Source of the DNA: Cylicocyclus nassatus | Taxonomy: Eukaryota > Nematoda > Chromadorea > Rhabditida > Strongylidae | DNA: 64,000 nt | Direction of reading: 5' to 3' | NCBI GenBank assembly: GCA_958299035.1 | Contig: CATQJL010000001.1 | Location: forward strand, 1,612,001-1,676,000 | Shown here: positions 33,126 through 43,972 of the stretch, in pieces | Layout: each line of letters starts with the position of its first letter | How positions within the stretch are numbered: the first letter of the stretch is position 1 | Notes under the pieces: generated by a model | Databases searched by the model: none | What the model was told of the DNA's origin: nothing | The model's input: the letters and a program-made list of their open reading frames with translations, nothing else | Program-made: the position numbers and the translations under genes

Positions 33126-34223
33126 TAAGCAGATGGCGGAATCGTGGAAAGTCATTGATTGATTCCTTAAAGAGTCCTTGTCCCAACTTTTTGATATTAT
33201 TTTCTAAACTCTGACAGAGATCTGACGTTTTGCGTAGAGAAGAAGTTGCAACCAAGGGCACGTATTACATCGAAGACAGTGTAATCAGGGTTAGTCTTAC
33301 TGTCAAAATGCTATAGCTACGAGGATCGTGGAGTTCTACAATCCGCCTAATTGGACGATGATAGGGATGAGAAAGGACAGGAGATGCATTTTTTCCGCAT
33401 TGGAGCACTATACAAGAAGAGAAGAACAAGCGTATCTGATCACTGGTGCGATTTTTCTATAAAAAAATCGTAACTTTTTCTTATGAGAAAATAGGAGAGT
33501 CTCCAGCTGTACATTGAATTACTCTTGTTGAAAGCTTTCAGGAAATATATAGCTTACCAGGAAAGAAAGAATTTTCCTGTAGGGTGGAGGTGGTCGTAAT
33601 TGTTTTTCTAGAATCAGGGAAGTTTTTTTTATAAACATTCATAACTTTACTATATGAAAAGCAAGAAGAGTCTTTTGCACTCCATTGAAATCCTCTCGTC
33701 GTTCGCTTTCTGAAAATATGTAAGTTGCCGGGAAAAAAGGAGATTTTCCTACCGGGTGAAAGGGGTCGTAGCTGTTTTTTCCGGAATTAAGCCAATTTTT
33801 TAATTCAAAAAAAAAATCATAACATTTTTATATGAGAAGCTTGGAGAGTACTTAGATGTTCGTTGAGTTCCTCTCGTCGTCCGCTTTCAGAAAATATATA
33901 GGTTGTGGGGAAACGGATGCTAAAAGTATGTGGTGAAAGGAGGAGGAACATGGTATGATGGCATGTTCCTTTAGCTCCTTAAAACGACGCTTTTGGAGTA
34001 CAGAAAGGAACATTTCCATTATACCATGTTTCCTCCCCCTTTCACCACATACTTTTAGCATCCGTCTCCCCACAACCTATATATTTTCTGAAGGTGAACG
34101 ACGAGAGGAATTCAATGAACACCTAAGTACCCTCCTAGCTTCTCATAAAAATGTTATGATTTTTTTAAATTAAAAATTGGCTTAACTCCGGAAAAACCGA
34201 CTACGACCCCTTTCACCTGCCAG

Positions 34224-34601
34224 CAGTGGCGTACCCAGGATTTCGGCTCGGTGGGGGGGGGGGGGGGGCGCGACAAAAAAATTTTTCTAAAGAAGGTGCG
34301 TGGCATTAGCCACGACTCCGAAAAAAATTTTTGGGGTAGTTCTCAAAACTTTTGCGGGTCTCCGACCCCTAAAATCTGGAAAAAAGGGGGCGTGGCGTCA
34401 GAGCCCCCGAAAAAAAAATTTTTTACAAAGCTAATGTGAATTTTTAAAAATTTTTAAAAATTATTTTAATTATTTACAAAAATAAACAAGTCACTTGCAC
34501 ATTTTTTATAACCCATATAAGTAACTTTCAAAAATTTCGCGACCCATTCTCGGGGGGGCGCGCCCCCCCCCCCCGCCCCCCCCCCCCTCGGTACGCCACT
34601 G
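34224..34601. mobile_element. hAT-like MITE with CAGTGGCG ends, copy 3, exact 8 bp duplication
   Basis: Ends CAGTGGCGTACCCAGG and TCGGTACGCCACTG with CCTGCCAG repeated exactly at 34216..34223 and 34602..34609. Long G and C runs lie just inside the ends (34251..34267, 34561..34587). Inserted in the right arm of the giant palindrome only. Confidence 0.82.
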
Positions 34602-35566
34602 CCTGCCAGGAAAATTCCCTTTTTTTCTGGCAACCTACATATTTTCAGAAGGCGGACGACGAGAGGATTCCAATAAAGTGCAGAAGACTCTTCTAGCTTT
34701 CCATATAGTAAAGTTTATGGATTTTTTATTGAAAAAAATTTCCTTAATTTTAGAAAAACAATTACGACCACCTCCACCCTACAGGAAAATTCTTTCTTTC
34801 CTGGTAAGCTATATATTTCCTAAAAGCTTTCAACAAGAGTAATTCAATGTACAGCTGGAGACTCTCCTATTTTCTCATATGAAAAAGTTACAATTTTTTA
34901 TAGAAAAATCGCACCAGTAATCAGATACGCTTGTTCTTCTCTTCTTGTATAGTGCTCCAATGCGGAAAAATGCATCTCCTGTCCTTTCTCATCCCCATCA
35001 TCGTCCAATTAGGCGGATTGTAGAACTCCACGATCCTCGTAGCTATAGCATTTTGACAGTAAGACTAACCCTGATTACACTGTCTTCGATGTAATACGTG
35101 CCCCTAGTTGCAACTTCTTCTCTACGCAAACGTTACGATCTCTGTCAGAGTTTAGAAATAATATTAAAAGTTGGGACACTGACTCTTTAAGGAATCAATC
35201 AATGACTTTTCACGATTCCGCCATCTGCTTAGGAAGTTTATTCCCCTTCAAAAGGAATGCAATTCAAATGCGCAGCGATCATCAAAGTTCATTATTTTAC
35301 CTATTCTTTCAGCAAATACGTGAGTGTGAGTAACTTTATTGACATCTATACACGACGGCTTCACATGTAATTTTTTTTCAAGGCGTTTTTATCGTTCTCT
35401 AGAAGTGAACAATAGGCGGCAAATTTCCGACGTACCTCTCAGTGAACCTGCAAATAGGTTTCAACAATAATAATATAAATAATAATATTTAGAATCAACA
35501 TGTCACTAAATTTGATTTCAATGATGCCGATAATTTTATAATTTTGCTTAACATGTTAATGTCTTA

Positions 35567-36787
35567 CAAGGGAAGGATACTTGGTGACCGTGGCCTTTTG
35601 AAATGGAACGTAAACCATCAAAGGCAACTTGAAGCGCTGATTCCAAATCTGCTTTCGGTATCTGCTGTGCGCTTTTCCGAAAGAAGTTATGAGCATTTCT
35701 TGCCACAAAAATTTGCACTGTTTTTGATCCAGGATTCACCAATATCGTTGGAATGCTCGCTTATCAGGGTCCGGCATAGATAGTCTGGAAGCAGGCTGAA
35801 CTTCGTTTTTGAAGTAAGCCACAAAGGAGATATCGTTTTTGACGAGTAGGAACCGAACGCCAAGAAAAATGCGCCATTTAGTCGAACACAAGCTATTCGA
35901 ACAGGTTATCACACGATTGACATGCTCTATCGTGCATGGCGAAAAGTGCGCGCGATTTGAAAGCAAGGCTTAAATAAACAAATTGCTTGTTTACAGCATA
36001 CACAGAAGCATATGACACCAAAATTGAACGGTATGTATAGAAAATTATTTGCAAAAGAATTATGTAAAAAACTTTGAAAACTTATGTGAAGAAACATGTT
36101 TTTCAAAATTAGATCGTCTCCAGACGGCCACCAGACGGTCTGAGATCGTCTGGAGCATATATTTTCGTCACTTCACATAAGTTTCGGATCTTTCTAGTAT
36201 GGACGGAATCCCCGGTCAAAAATCTATCCCTGAATAAAGACATTTTCTTATCATTCCCTTTCCTTTGTTTTTTGCCTTCATTTCTTTTCGCTTTGTTATA
36301 TATCGCGCTCTAATGCCAAAGTCTTGTGCATGCGTAGTATTCAGCTCCAATTTGGATTTTCACTCTTATCTTAGGTCTTTTCTTTCAGACTATCAAATCT
36401 TTCTTGTTTTCATCTTCTCCTAAGCAGGTACGTCAAAGGGGACTTCGTAAAACTTCCGAAAGTCAGGGGAGACTTCGTTTTCAGAAACCCTAGAAACCGA
36501 CTCGTGCCGGGCCCTGTCGCTTATGCACTATAAAAGAGCGTCAAAATGAAGTAAAGCTTCACGTTAAGCTCAGGAAAACTGTTTCCGATATATCACAGCC
36601 TAAAAAGCTTGGATACTGACGATTCTACGCCTAAATCTCACAAAATCTATATGGAAAAAGTCCATAATTTCGTTCAGAGACTCGCGCAGCAGATAATGAA
36701 CATAGATTTGGAATCAGCATTTCAAGGCGCATCTACTGGTATGCATCTCATTGCAAGAAGCCACGGTCACCAAGTATCCTTCCCTCG
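35567..36787. mobile_element. Tc4/Tc5-like element, TTA duplication, interrupted by a hAT-like element
   Basis: Ends CAAGGGAAGGATACTTGGTG / CACCAAGTATCCTTCCCTCG flanked by TTA (35564..35566, 36788..36790). The arms contain the family block (GCGCTGATTCCAAATCTGC and its inverse). Without the insertion at 35765..36516 the element is about 470 bp. Confidence 0.75.
35765..36516. mobile_element. hAT-like non-autonomous element, CAGGG ends, perfect 8 bp duplication
   Basis: Begins CAGGGTCCGGCATAG and ends CTCGTGCCGGGCCCTG. TCGCTTAT is repeated exactly on each side (35757..35764, 36517..36524). Interior is AT-rich with no transposase. A second copy is at 54214..55036. Confidence 0.82.
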
Positions 36788-36947
36788 TTAGTCTTACTTT
36801 TTCCAGTTCCTCATCGGCCGCGGGTGAAGGGGGGTCAGCTGGGTTCCGGCCCTGGGGTGAAGGGGGCAGGAACACATTATCGCCTTTTCACATGTATGAC
36901 CCGTATGAGAGACTAATGAAAGCCACTGATAGCCTATCAGAAAACCA

Positions 36948-37447
36948 CTTTGAGTGCTCCTGCCTATTCTTCTGTTGCCGCCAGTGGGTGGTAGTTCTAT
37001 CTCGCAAATATTTGTGTCCATTTCATTAGAATGTCGCCCCACGGTCATCCTGTTGAACTATAGTTCCCAGAAGTTTTTTCCGGTGTGATTCTTCCGACTT
37101 TGGATGCGTCCAGTTCCTGCAGGTGAGCAATTTGTTTACTTTTTAAGTTAGCTCTTACTTCAAATCTTCTTCTTGACTATCGGTGCATATCTGAATTGCA
37201 TGCTACTATTTTGCAAGCTCGCCGAATTGATTCGTGAGCTGGTTCGTGGGTTCTTTGAACTTTGACAAAGGCACAACAATTCGTTTTAGACGGGACAGAT
37301 TGCAAAAGTGAAATTTGAGCACCGATAGGATCAATTTGCGGCAGCAGAAACAATGAACACAAATGTAATATGTAAGATCGAACTGCACACTGGCGACAAC
37401 AGAAGAAAAAGCGTGGAAGACGAAAGGCGTAGGCAGGAGCACTCAAA
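36948..37447. repeat. Facing coding-like repeats in the right arm of the giant palindrome
   Basis: 36948..37040 (minus) and 37330..37447 (plus) are inverted copies of one segment. Read outward they give related peptides, MDTNICEIELPPTGGNRR and MNTNVICKIELHTGDNRR. The plus copy ends at a donor-like AA/GTAAGATT. Because both copies lie inside a repeat, I treat them as element-derived and not as host exons. Confidence 0.35.
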
Positions 37448-37721
37448 GTAAGATTCTGATGATTCTAATGTTTTTGCGCCTCTATAACCAAAACGGTCAG
37501 CGGCGGCTACGGGCTGCTACGGGCTGCTGGAGGCTGTTGGCGGCTGCTATGGGCTGCTAGCGGTGGCTGCCGGCGCGGTATGAAGGCACCCTTACACACT
37601 GTGTCAAGACAGACGTGGGGCAATTAGCTTTAACAGGGCCTAAGTTTATCTGTGAATTTTGGATATAGTTGAGACCAACATACCAACTTTTTTAACGAAA
37701 GGTTATGAATGAAACGATATA

Positions 37722-38398
37722 CAGGGTGTCCGTAAAAAATGTGCCTACTGTTTGAATGTGAATAACTCTCTTCTAACGAAGTCTTTCGAGAAGCTTTGGG
37801 CACCATTTTGTAGAGCGAGGTTCAACTTAGATTTGCAGTATAGAGCGAATCACCGAGCTCTTTTTATTACTGTAGGATTACGGTAGGAACTTTCAGCATA
37901 TGGAACCATCGTGAAATATGCCGCCTGAGAAAATTTTTTTCAAAAAATCTGAAAAATCGTGTACTAAGGTTTTCGCGCACGCTGATTCCACTACACAACT
38001 TTTTACGGGTGTTTTCAGCTTTTTTGACGGTGTAATCACATTTCTGAAAAATGCTGGAAATTCAGTTATTACAGTTCACCTGGGGTAACTTAGGAAAGAG
38101 GCACCACAGTAAAGTGGAAATTTCATATTCGAAAAGAGCGGCTTCCATTACCATAGTGTAAGAATTTCCGGCTTGTTTGGTTATGTTCCGAGGCATTATG
38201 GCCTCCAAAGACCTAAAATCCTTGTCGAAGTTCCTACCGTAATCCTACAGTAATAAAAAGAGCTCGGTGATTCGTTCTATAGTGCAAATCTAAGTTGAAC
38301 CTCGCTCTACAAAATGGTGCCTAAAGCTTCTCGAAAGACTTTGTTAGAAGAGAGTTATTCACAATCAAACAGTAGGCACATTTTTTACGGACACCCTG
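37722..38398. mobile_element. Mariner-like foldback MITE, CAGGGTGTCC ends
   Basis: Ends CAGGGTGTCCGTAAAAAATG / CATTTTTTACGGACACCCTG flanked by TA (37720..37721, 38399..38400). Arms of about 180 bp are nearly identical, including AACTTAGATTTGCA and its inverse. Fragments of this family are scattered at 2100..2420, 18530..18625, 19445..19530 and 20510..20760. Confidence 0.78.
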
Positions 38399-38500
38399 TA
38401 GATCATAGTGACTAGCGGTTTGAAGTTATCTGTGTTACGAAAAAAAATCAAATATACTATCAAAAGCTGACACTTGCACTCAAAGTAAAAATGACGTTAC

Positions 38501-38584
38501 CTCACTAGCCGAACAGCTGGCAGCATTGCGGCAGTGTTCGTTGGATGAGACTTCACTTTCATCAGACTCCTCGTCCGAGTACAA
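38501..38584 (-). CDS. Gene B, exon (acidic Ser-rich)
   Basis: 84 nt between the acceptor GTGAATTTGCAG and the donor AGTGAG/GTAACG, phase 0 to 0. It encodes LYSDEESDESEVSSNEHCRN and then NAASCSASE-type sequence (28 residues in all): acidic, Ser-rich, probably disordered and phosphorylated. The phase fits exon 41122..41200 upstream and exon 10274..10422 downstream. An assembly gap follows 130 bp away on the upstream side. Confidence 0.65.
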
Positions 38585-38716
38585 CTGCAAATTCACTCAA
38601 GATTAGCGCAGCAACGCATCTCGGCATTGTACGCAGCTTTTCTACTCCTTTTAATAATTGTGTCCTTTCTTCCAAATGCATCTAGATATGCATGAACCTA
38701 TTTTGAACTCAATTTT

Positions 38717-39216
38717 NNNNNNNNNNNNNNNNNNNNNNNNNNNNNNNNNNNNNNNNNNNNNNNNNNNNNNNNNNNNNNNNNNNNNNNNNNNNNNNNNNNN
38801 NNNNNNNNNNNNNNNNNNNNNNNNNNNNNNNNNNNNNNNNNNNNNNNNNNNNNNNNNNNNNNNNNNNNNNNNNNNNNNNNNNNNNNNNNNNNNNNNNNNN
38901 NNNNNNNNNNNNNNNNNNNNNNNNNNNNNNNNNNNNNNNNNNNNNNNNNNNNNNNNNNNNNNNNNNNNNNNNNNNNNNNNNNNNNNNNNNNNNNNNNNNN
39001 NNNNNNNNNNNNNNNNNNNNNNNNNNNNNNNNNNNNNNNNNNNNNNNNNNNNNNNNNNNNNNNNNNNNNNNNNNNNNNNNNNNNNNNNNNNNNNNNNNNN
39101 NNNNNNNNNNNNNNNNNNNNNNNNNNNNNNNNNNNNNNNNNNNNNNNNNNNNNNNNNNNNNNNNNNNNNNNNNNNNNNNNNNNNNNNNNNNNNNNNNNNN
39201 NNNNNNNNNNNNNNNN
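38717..39216. other. Assembly gap, 500 N
   Basis: Exactly 500 undetermined bases. ACTCAATTTT occurs immediately on both sides, so the true gap may be small or a collapsed repeat. It lies in an intron of gene B. Confidence 0.95.
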
Positions 39217-39348
39217 ACTCAATTTTCAAATTACTCAGATTTAGGGGAATAGAGCTAATTTAGAGTTATATAAAACTGTCTTAAAACTATCTTCTATTCT
39301 CCTGCATGTCACAAAATTATGAAAGATCTCAAAGTCGAATACAAAGTA

Positions 39349-40291
39349 TTAGGTTGATGCATAATTCTTGCACCAAAATAGGTACATACCGGAATAATCC
39401 TATATCCCAAAAAGGATTCGATATATCATTAGATAGAGCAAACTTAGCTCTACAAGATAGTGCTTGAAGTTTTGCAGCAGCTTTGATAGCGAAGATTGAA
39501 GCCAAAAACGAGAAAGATCCAAGCGCCCCAAAAAACCAAGAAAAAACTGGAAGTCCGTTCAGAAAAATCCTTGAAAATTTTTGACTTCATGCATTGTCAT
39601 CACGTATAAGACATCTTTCTATGCAGTTGCTGTATTTTTCTCCCAGTTAGAAATTGAGAAAACGATCTTTTTCATGTTTTTTACGAAACAATGCTGAGAT
39701 GTTCAAGCGCTGACAGTTTCTAGGACCTTAGAAACATGAGTGTGAATTTTCAGCTTTACAGCGGTTGGTTGACAAGAAATATCGAATTTTAAGCAACTAG
39801 GCAAAAAAAATTCAGATAAGGAGAGCTAGATTTGATGTATCTCGTGAACTAGTCCCTCTATAAGGCTGAAAATGTTGAGTTTTGCTGCTAATAATATGTA
39901 CTATACAACTGTTAGTGCTAGAACATCTCAGCCTAATTTGGCATAAACATGAAAAACTTCGTTTTCTCAAATTCTAGCTGAGAAAAAATACAGCAACTGC
40001 ATAGAGAGATGTCTTATACGAAATGGCAATGTATGAGCAAGTTAGAAATTTTGAAGGATTTTTCTGAACGGACTTCCAGTTTTTTTTTTGGTTTTTTGGG
40101 GCGCTTGGATCTTTTTCGTTTTTGGCCTCAATCTTCGCTTGCATCAAAGCTGCTGCAAAACTTTAAACATTATCTTGTAGAGCTAGGTTTGCTCTATCTA
40201 ACGATATATAGAATCCTATTTGGGATATAGGATTATTCCAGATTATTGCGGTCTGTACCTATTTTGGTGCATGAATTATGCACCAACCTAA
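39349..40291. mobile_element. Mariner-like foldback element
   Basis: Ends TTAGGTTGATGCATAATTC and GAATTATGCACCAACCTAA flanked by TA (39347..39348, 40292..40293). Arms of about 400 bp match, including GGATAGAGCAAA-type and AGACATCTCTCTATGCAG blocks. The centre is AT-rich with no transposase. Located in an intron of gene B. Confidence 0.75.
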
Positions 40292-40618
40292 TACATTACC
40301 AAAAACACGGAAACTTTAGTGATTCCTGAGTTACGGAACTTGTCGTCATCACACAATATTCATGCAAAAATAAAAGTACAAATTAAAAATGTTCTGTCTT
40401 TTTCTGTACATTCACGCGCCAAATGCATTAAAAAAGAGGTTATTTTCTTTGAAAAAACGACTAAATTTGCGGCAAAATTGGGAACAGATGAATCGTACCC
40501 TATACCCTCTGATTCAGCGGGGATGGCGGCTGGAAGGCCACTCTGCATCTCTTTCGCAAGCGCGCTCTTTGATCATTTTCTAGCCTTATTTAACCCTCTA
40601 CCCCCCCCCCCCCCCCAG

Positions 40619-40810
40619 GTGCCAATCCCGTTGAATCGAAGAGTATTAGAAGATATACCCAATATGTCTGCAATTTCCGCCTCTCCAAGCCAGAACAAGA
40701 TCAAAAACCACAGAATATCGGACCCACTATTGATATCACACAAAGACGGCATAGAACAGAATACGAACATGGATATCAATAAAGGAAAAAAGCTCGATCA
40801 GGCTACTTGA
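40619..40810 (+). CDS. Candidate terminal exon, plus strand
   Basis: Follows a run of 16 C then AG as a possible acceptor. It is open in phase 0 for 63 codons to TGA. The product is Ser/Asn/Lys/Asp-rich (for example NMSAISASPSQNKIKNHR), as in disordered protein tails. The minus strand over the same DNA is also open and more hydrophobic, so the strand is uncertain. It lies between gene B exons on the opposite strand, which weakens the case. Confidence 0.28.
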   Translation: MPIPLNRRVLEDIPNMSAISASPSQNKIKNHRISDPLLISHKDGIEQNTNMDINKGKKLDQAT

Positions 40811-41121
40811 TGATACCAAGTCAATCATTGAATGAGTTTAACAATCAGAATACGTTGAAATCCGAGTATACACAATGTATTTCTAACATTTTTAATTCAA
40901 CAAAGATTCAAGCACAAAGGTGGTAACATTTCAAGACATCGTTTGTTCTCAAGCGATCAGTGAAAATTCATATACTCCGGTTTTGCCTGCTGAATAAACG
41001 CCCCTATAGGTATTACATTTAAATAATACAATAATATACATTTAAAATTCATGGTAGGCAAGCAAGGATATGATTTAACTGTTACTGCCGCGAAAAATAC
41101 AAAAAAAAACTGTGAACTTAC

Positions 41122-41200
41122 ATCACTGGCATAAAGAAGTCGTCGATCGGCAGTGGCAATATTGTCAAGCCGGGCCGAGTCGAGCAACATCCACACAAAC
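41122..41200 (-). CDS. Gene B, exon
   Basis: 79 nt, acceptor TAGACTTTGAG, donor CAGTGAT/GTAAGTT, phase 2 to 0. It encodes FVWMLLDSARLDNIATADRR and then LLYASD. The first base completes AA from exon 41333..41468 to AAG (Lys), giving a continuous frame just after the membrane segment. An upstream AG two codons earlier would break the frame, which supports this acceptor. Confidence 0.68.
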
Positions 41201-41332
41201 CTCAAAGTCTATATTGACCAAAACAGCTACTGATTTGAAAAGGTTTTATACTCAGTAAGGTAATTTTGAGAAATGATCATGGTAAAAACATATTATATCC
41301 CAACGCAACATTTTCAAGATGTGTAACCTCAC

Positions 41333-41468
41333 TTATTTTTCGGAATTTTGATCACGAACTTCAAGAAAAGATAACAGACAAACAAGGCAAACCATAGCGC
41401 AATACTCCTGATGTCGAATGATAGTCGAGTATTGAAAAGTTCAAGTTTGGAAAATTTTGCAGTGCTTG
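41333..41468 (-). CDS. Gene B, exon with membrane segment
   Basis: 136 nt from the acceptor ATATTGTTGCAG to the donor AATAA/GTGAGGTT, phase 1 to 2. It encodes STAKFSKLELFNTRLSFDIR followed by a strongly hydrophobic run (SIALWFALFVCYLFLKFVI) and basic residues, the layout of a transmembrane helix with a positive cytosolic side. This would place the long polar remainder of gene B in the cytosol. An exon upstream is required; a possible one is near 41680..41770. Confidence 0.65.
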
Positions 41469-41679
41469 CTGCAACAATATTCACTTTTATCAAAAGCAGA
41501 GACTTTCAAGGATCACTTTGACAGTTTTCTGGACCCAAAAGCTAAAAAGTCAATGCATCACACACCCTTGTCTTTCCCGGATTTGCCCCCAATCCCCTAC
41601 ACAAAAGATTCAGTACAAAACTGCCTGAACTATCAATCTTTTTTTGCACTCCCACACTCTCCAGATTCAGCTCACAGTT

Positions 41680-41770
41680 ACGATAATGTCATTTATGTGT
41701 TCATAGTCTGTCTTCATCCGGAACTGGCACAAACCGACATAACGCGCTCCGAACTCCGCAATTGCTCTGC
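41680..41770 (-). CDS. Possible further upstream exon of gene B
   Basis: After the acceptor CACCTCTAG the minus strand reads RRAIAEFGARYVGLCQFRMK and then TDYEHINDII before donor-like GTAACT/GTGAGC. The composition is coding-like, but neither donor gives the phase 1 needed by exon 41333..41468, so the junction is unresolved. The opposite strand is also open. Confidence 0.35.
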
Positions 41771-41920
41771 GATTTGCTAGAGGTGGCGGCGTGAAGACCT
41801 GTCTGTTCCCTCAATTTCTTTAATCTACCGGACTGCTATAGGGCGCAAATACAGCGCAAACCCTTTGCGCTGGCCCACGGTTTTGGCGAAAGTTTTGGCC
41901 TGATAACGATAGAGACTTAA

Positions 41921-42692
41921 AGGCAGCGTCAACTCAAGATTTTGCCTTCCATGTTTTTGCCACTCCGTGGTCTTTCCGTGGCCATGATCACAGTTATGAA
42001 GTTCAAATAGCTAAAACCCCCGAAAAACCCGGTTCCTGGACACCTGTATTAAAGGCAGTGGATCGGCAGAATGAGACATGACAAAACAAGGTCACAGGGT
42101 AAGAGCCACCATATGGAACCTATCGGCCAAAGTCCGATCTTTCTCTGCCACTTCTAACCCCCGAAATTTCAAAGCGAAAGCAGCGCTCATCTCCTGTCCT
42201 CTCCGAACCCGCCCACCCCATGGACTTCCGCGGTGACTTCCGCGGTCAGAGCGCCAGTCGCAATGCTATAAGCATGAGGTCCCGCAACGACTCTGCGTCT
42301 TCGCCATGACGAGCTGCGCGTTCACTCGTCCATGGGGTGGGGGGGGGGTTCGGAGAGGACAGGAGATGAGCGCTGCTTTCCCTCTGAAATTTCGGGGGTT
42401 AGAGGTGGCAGACAAAGATCGGACTTTGGCCGATAGGTTCCATATGGGGGCTCCTACCCTGTGACCTTGTTTTGTCACGGATCTCATTCTGCCGATGTAC
42501 TGCCTTTAAGGGGGGCGGGAGGCTTTCAGTACATGGGTGGGCGGAGTCTGATGGCATTTTGGCTGTTTCAGGTCCCTTATCTCCATTCAGAGACAACATT
42601 AGAGGACCGGACCAACGCAGATGCCCCTCTCGTGGGATCTATATTCAGGATGACGCTAATCGGAGGGGGTTAGATTTAGCCTGAACCTGCCT
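41921..42692. mobile_element. TTAA-family element (outer), interrupted by another copy
   Basis: Left end AGGCAGCGTCAACTCAAG after TTAA (41917..41920). Right end GCCTGAACCTGCCT before TTGA (mutated TTAA). The copy at 42053..42505 is nested within it. Right-half interior contains GGCGGGAGGCTTTCAG. The outer arms match weakly. Confidence 0.45.
42053..42505. mobile_element. TTAA-family foldback element (nested)
   Basis: Ends AGGCAGTGGATCGGCAGAAT / ATTCTGCCGATGTACTGCCT, both flanked by TTAA (42049..42052, 42506..42509). Arms of about 190 bp (to TCTCCTGTCCTCTCCGAACC and its inverse) are nearly identical. Confidence 0.72.
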
Positions 42693-42699
42693 TTGATAT

Positions 42700-43640
42700 A
42701 CGTGCCAAAATTTCTTTTTTCTCCTACATCTTGCGAGGAGCATGAGGTCCCGCAAGATGTCCTTAGACCGCAGTGGTTCTCTCACACTCGACAAAAAATT
42801 TCAGCCTAAGTCTACCTCCAAAGTGCGTTAGTATTTCCAACTTTGACTTGCTACTTTTCGCGAATTGAATCATGAATATTGAACTCAATATTTTTTGAAA
42901 AATCTAACCAAAATTTGAACCCACGTCCAAAATTCTATAAATCAAAACACTCCTTCCTTCTCTTACAAAAATTTGTGATAGCGCACAACTCCACTCTAAC
43001 TCCAAAACATTCTACTGTCAAAATGCCCTTCCGGTTTCACAAACTGCCCAACTCCCTTGCAAATTCATTCAAAGTGCTTCAAAATGACTTATTCAGGCTT
43101 ATCTTAGCAGGCCCCCAATATAAATTTTATGAAGGACCTACTGTGAAGAGGTGTTTATGTTGTCAACTGAGGCAATTCTTTGTTGCTCATATTATTTTGA
43201 GACTGCGCTATATTGTCAGAAAACTGCGCCAAAGATTCGAAAACTTTACACTTCTTATCCTATAGATTTAGTTGATGGTCAGGATGCCAACTTGCATTCC
43301 ATTTTGGTCTTAATAGCTGGAATATTAGCGGAAGACAAATAGCATAGAGCCTTTCTAAAAGCTTCGATTACGAACGCAGTGACTTTCTTTAACATACCCT
43401 TAAACTTTCCAGGTTTAGAGGAATATCCGGAAATTCAAAGTAAGAGCTCTTTTAGTACGTACCCTTTCATAAGTAAGAGAACTTCTGCGCTCAAGTTTGA
43501 AGAAATTTCAGAGCGATGCGTCACCCCGCTGTTACTCTTTTAAAGGATACTGTTTCCTATATTTTAGTCTTTAACTACGTGAAATGTTCAGAAGCGCTTC
43601 GACGGATGAAACCTTGCTTTATTATAGAGTAAGACCTATT
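42700..43640. other. Stretch without a secure gene
   Basis: Two overlapping plus-strand frames at 42879..43342 look coding-like in part (TSYPIDLVDGQDANLHSILV in the second), but they are in different frames with no good donor/acceptor between them. Could be a decayed exon or a chance frame. Confidence 0.3.
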
Positions 43641-43840
43641 AGGTTGGTGCAAAAGTAATGCGCGTTTTGCGAATTCTCACTTTGACGTGCTATAACTTTC
43701 TAAAAAATCCATATTTTTCAGTGCGGCAAAGTTCATCAGAGGCACCAAACCATTCTCTATAAGTGCACGTTGCCTTAGGTCAGGTTCTCAAATCTGTGGA
43801 AAAATATAGATTGATAAGCAAAAAAAAATTTTTTTTCGGA

Positions 43841-43972
43841 AAGTGTTATTTTGAACAACATGTTTCGTAATCGACTTTCGTCGATTGGCTCGCAGCCAAT
43901 AGGCGGGGTATGACTGCTTCGAGCAAAACAAGGATGACTGGTCATCCAGGCGTTTTGACGCATATGGAGCGG
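43841..43972. repeat. 132 bp direct repeat, left copy
   Basis: Begins AAGTGTTATTTTGAACAACA and ends GACGCATATGGAGCGG. It appears identical to 46655..46786, same orientation. No matching flanking duplication, so it is not a clear LTR. Confidence 0.75.

Larger units (their letters stand above)
30537..37591. mobile_element. 7 kb Harbinger-like giant palindrome with nested insertions
   Basis: Ends GGGTGCCTTCATACCGC and GCGGTATGAAGGCACCC are exact inverses, flanked by TTA (30534..30536, 37592..37594). The arms match over long stretches: 30537..30680 with 37440..37591, about 31140..31350 plus 32839..33950 with 34030..35560. The centre is near 33985. Five later insertions interrupt it (31351..32838, 32952..33125, 34224..34601, 35567..36787 and, within that, 35765..36516). 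Without them the element is about 3.8 kb. 30690..31060 and 36800..37440 are not mirrored. No transposase was found. Confidence 0.65.

Noticed and set aside
38651..39263. Long frames across the gap
   Set aside because: They consist mainly of undetermined bases.
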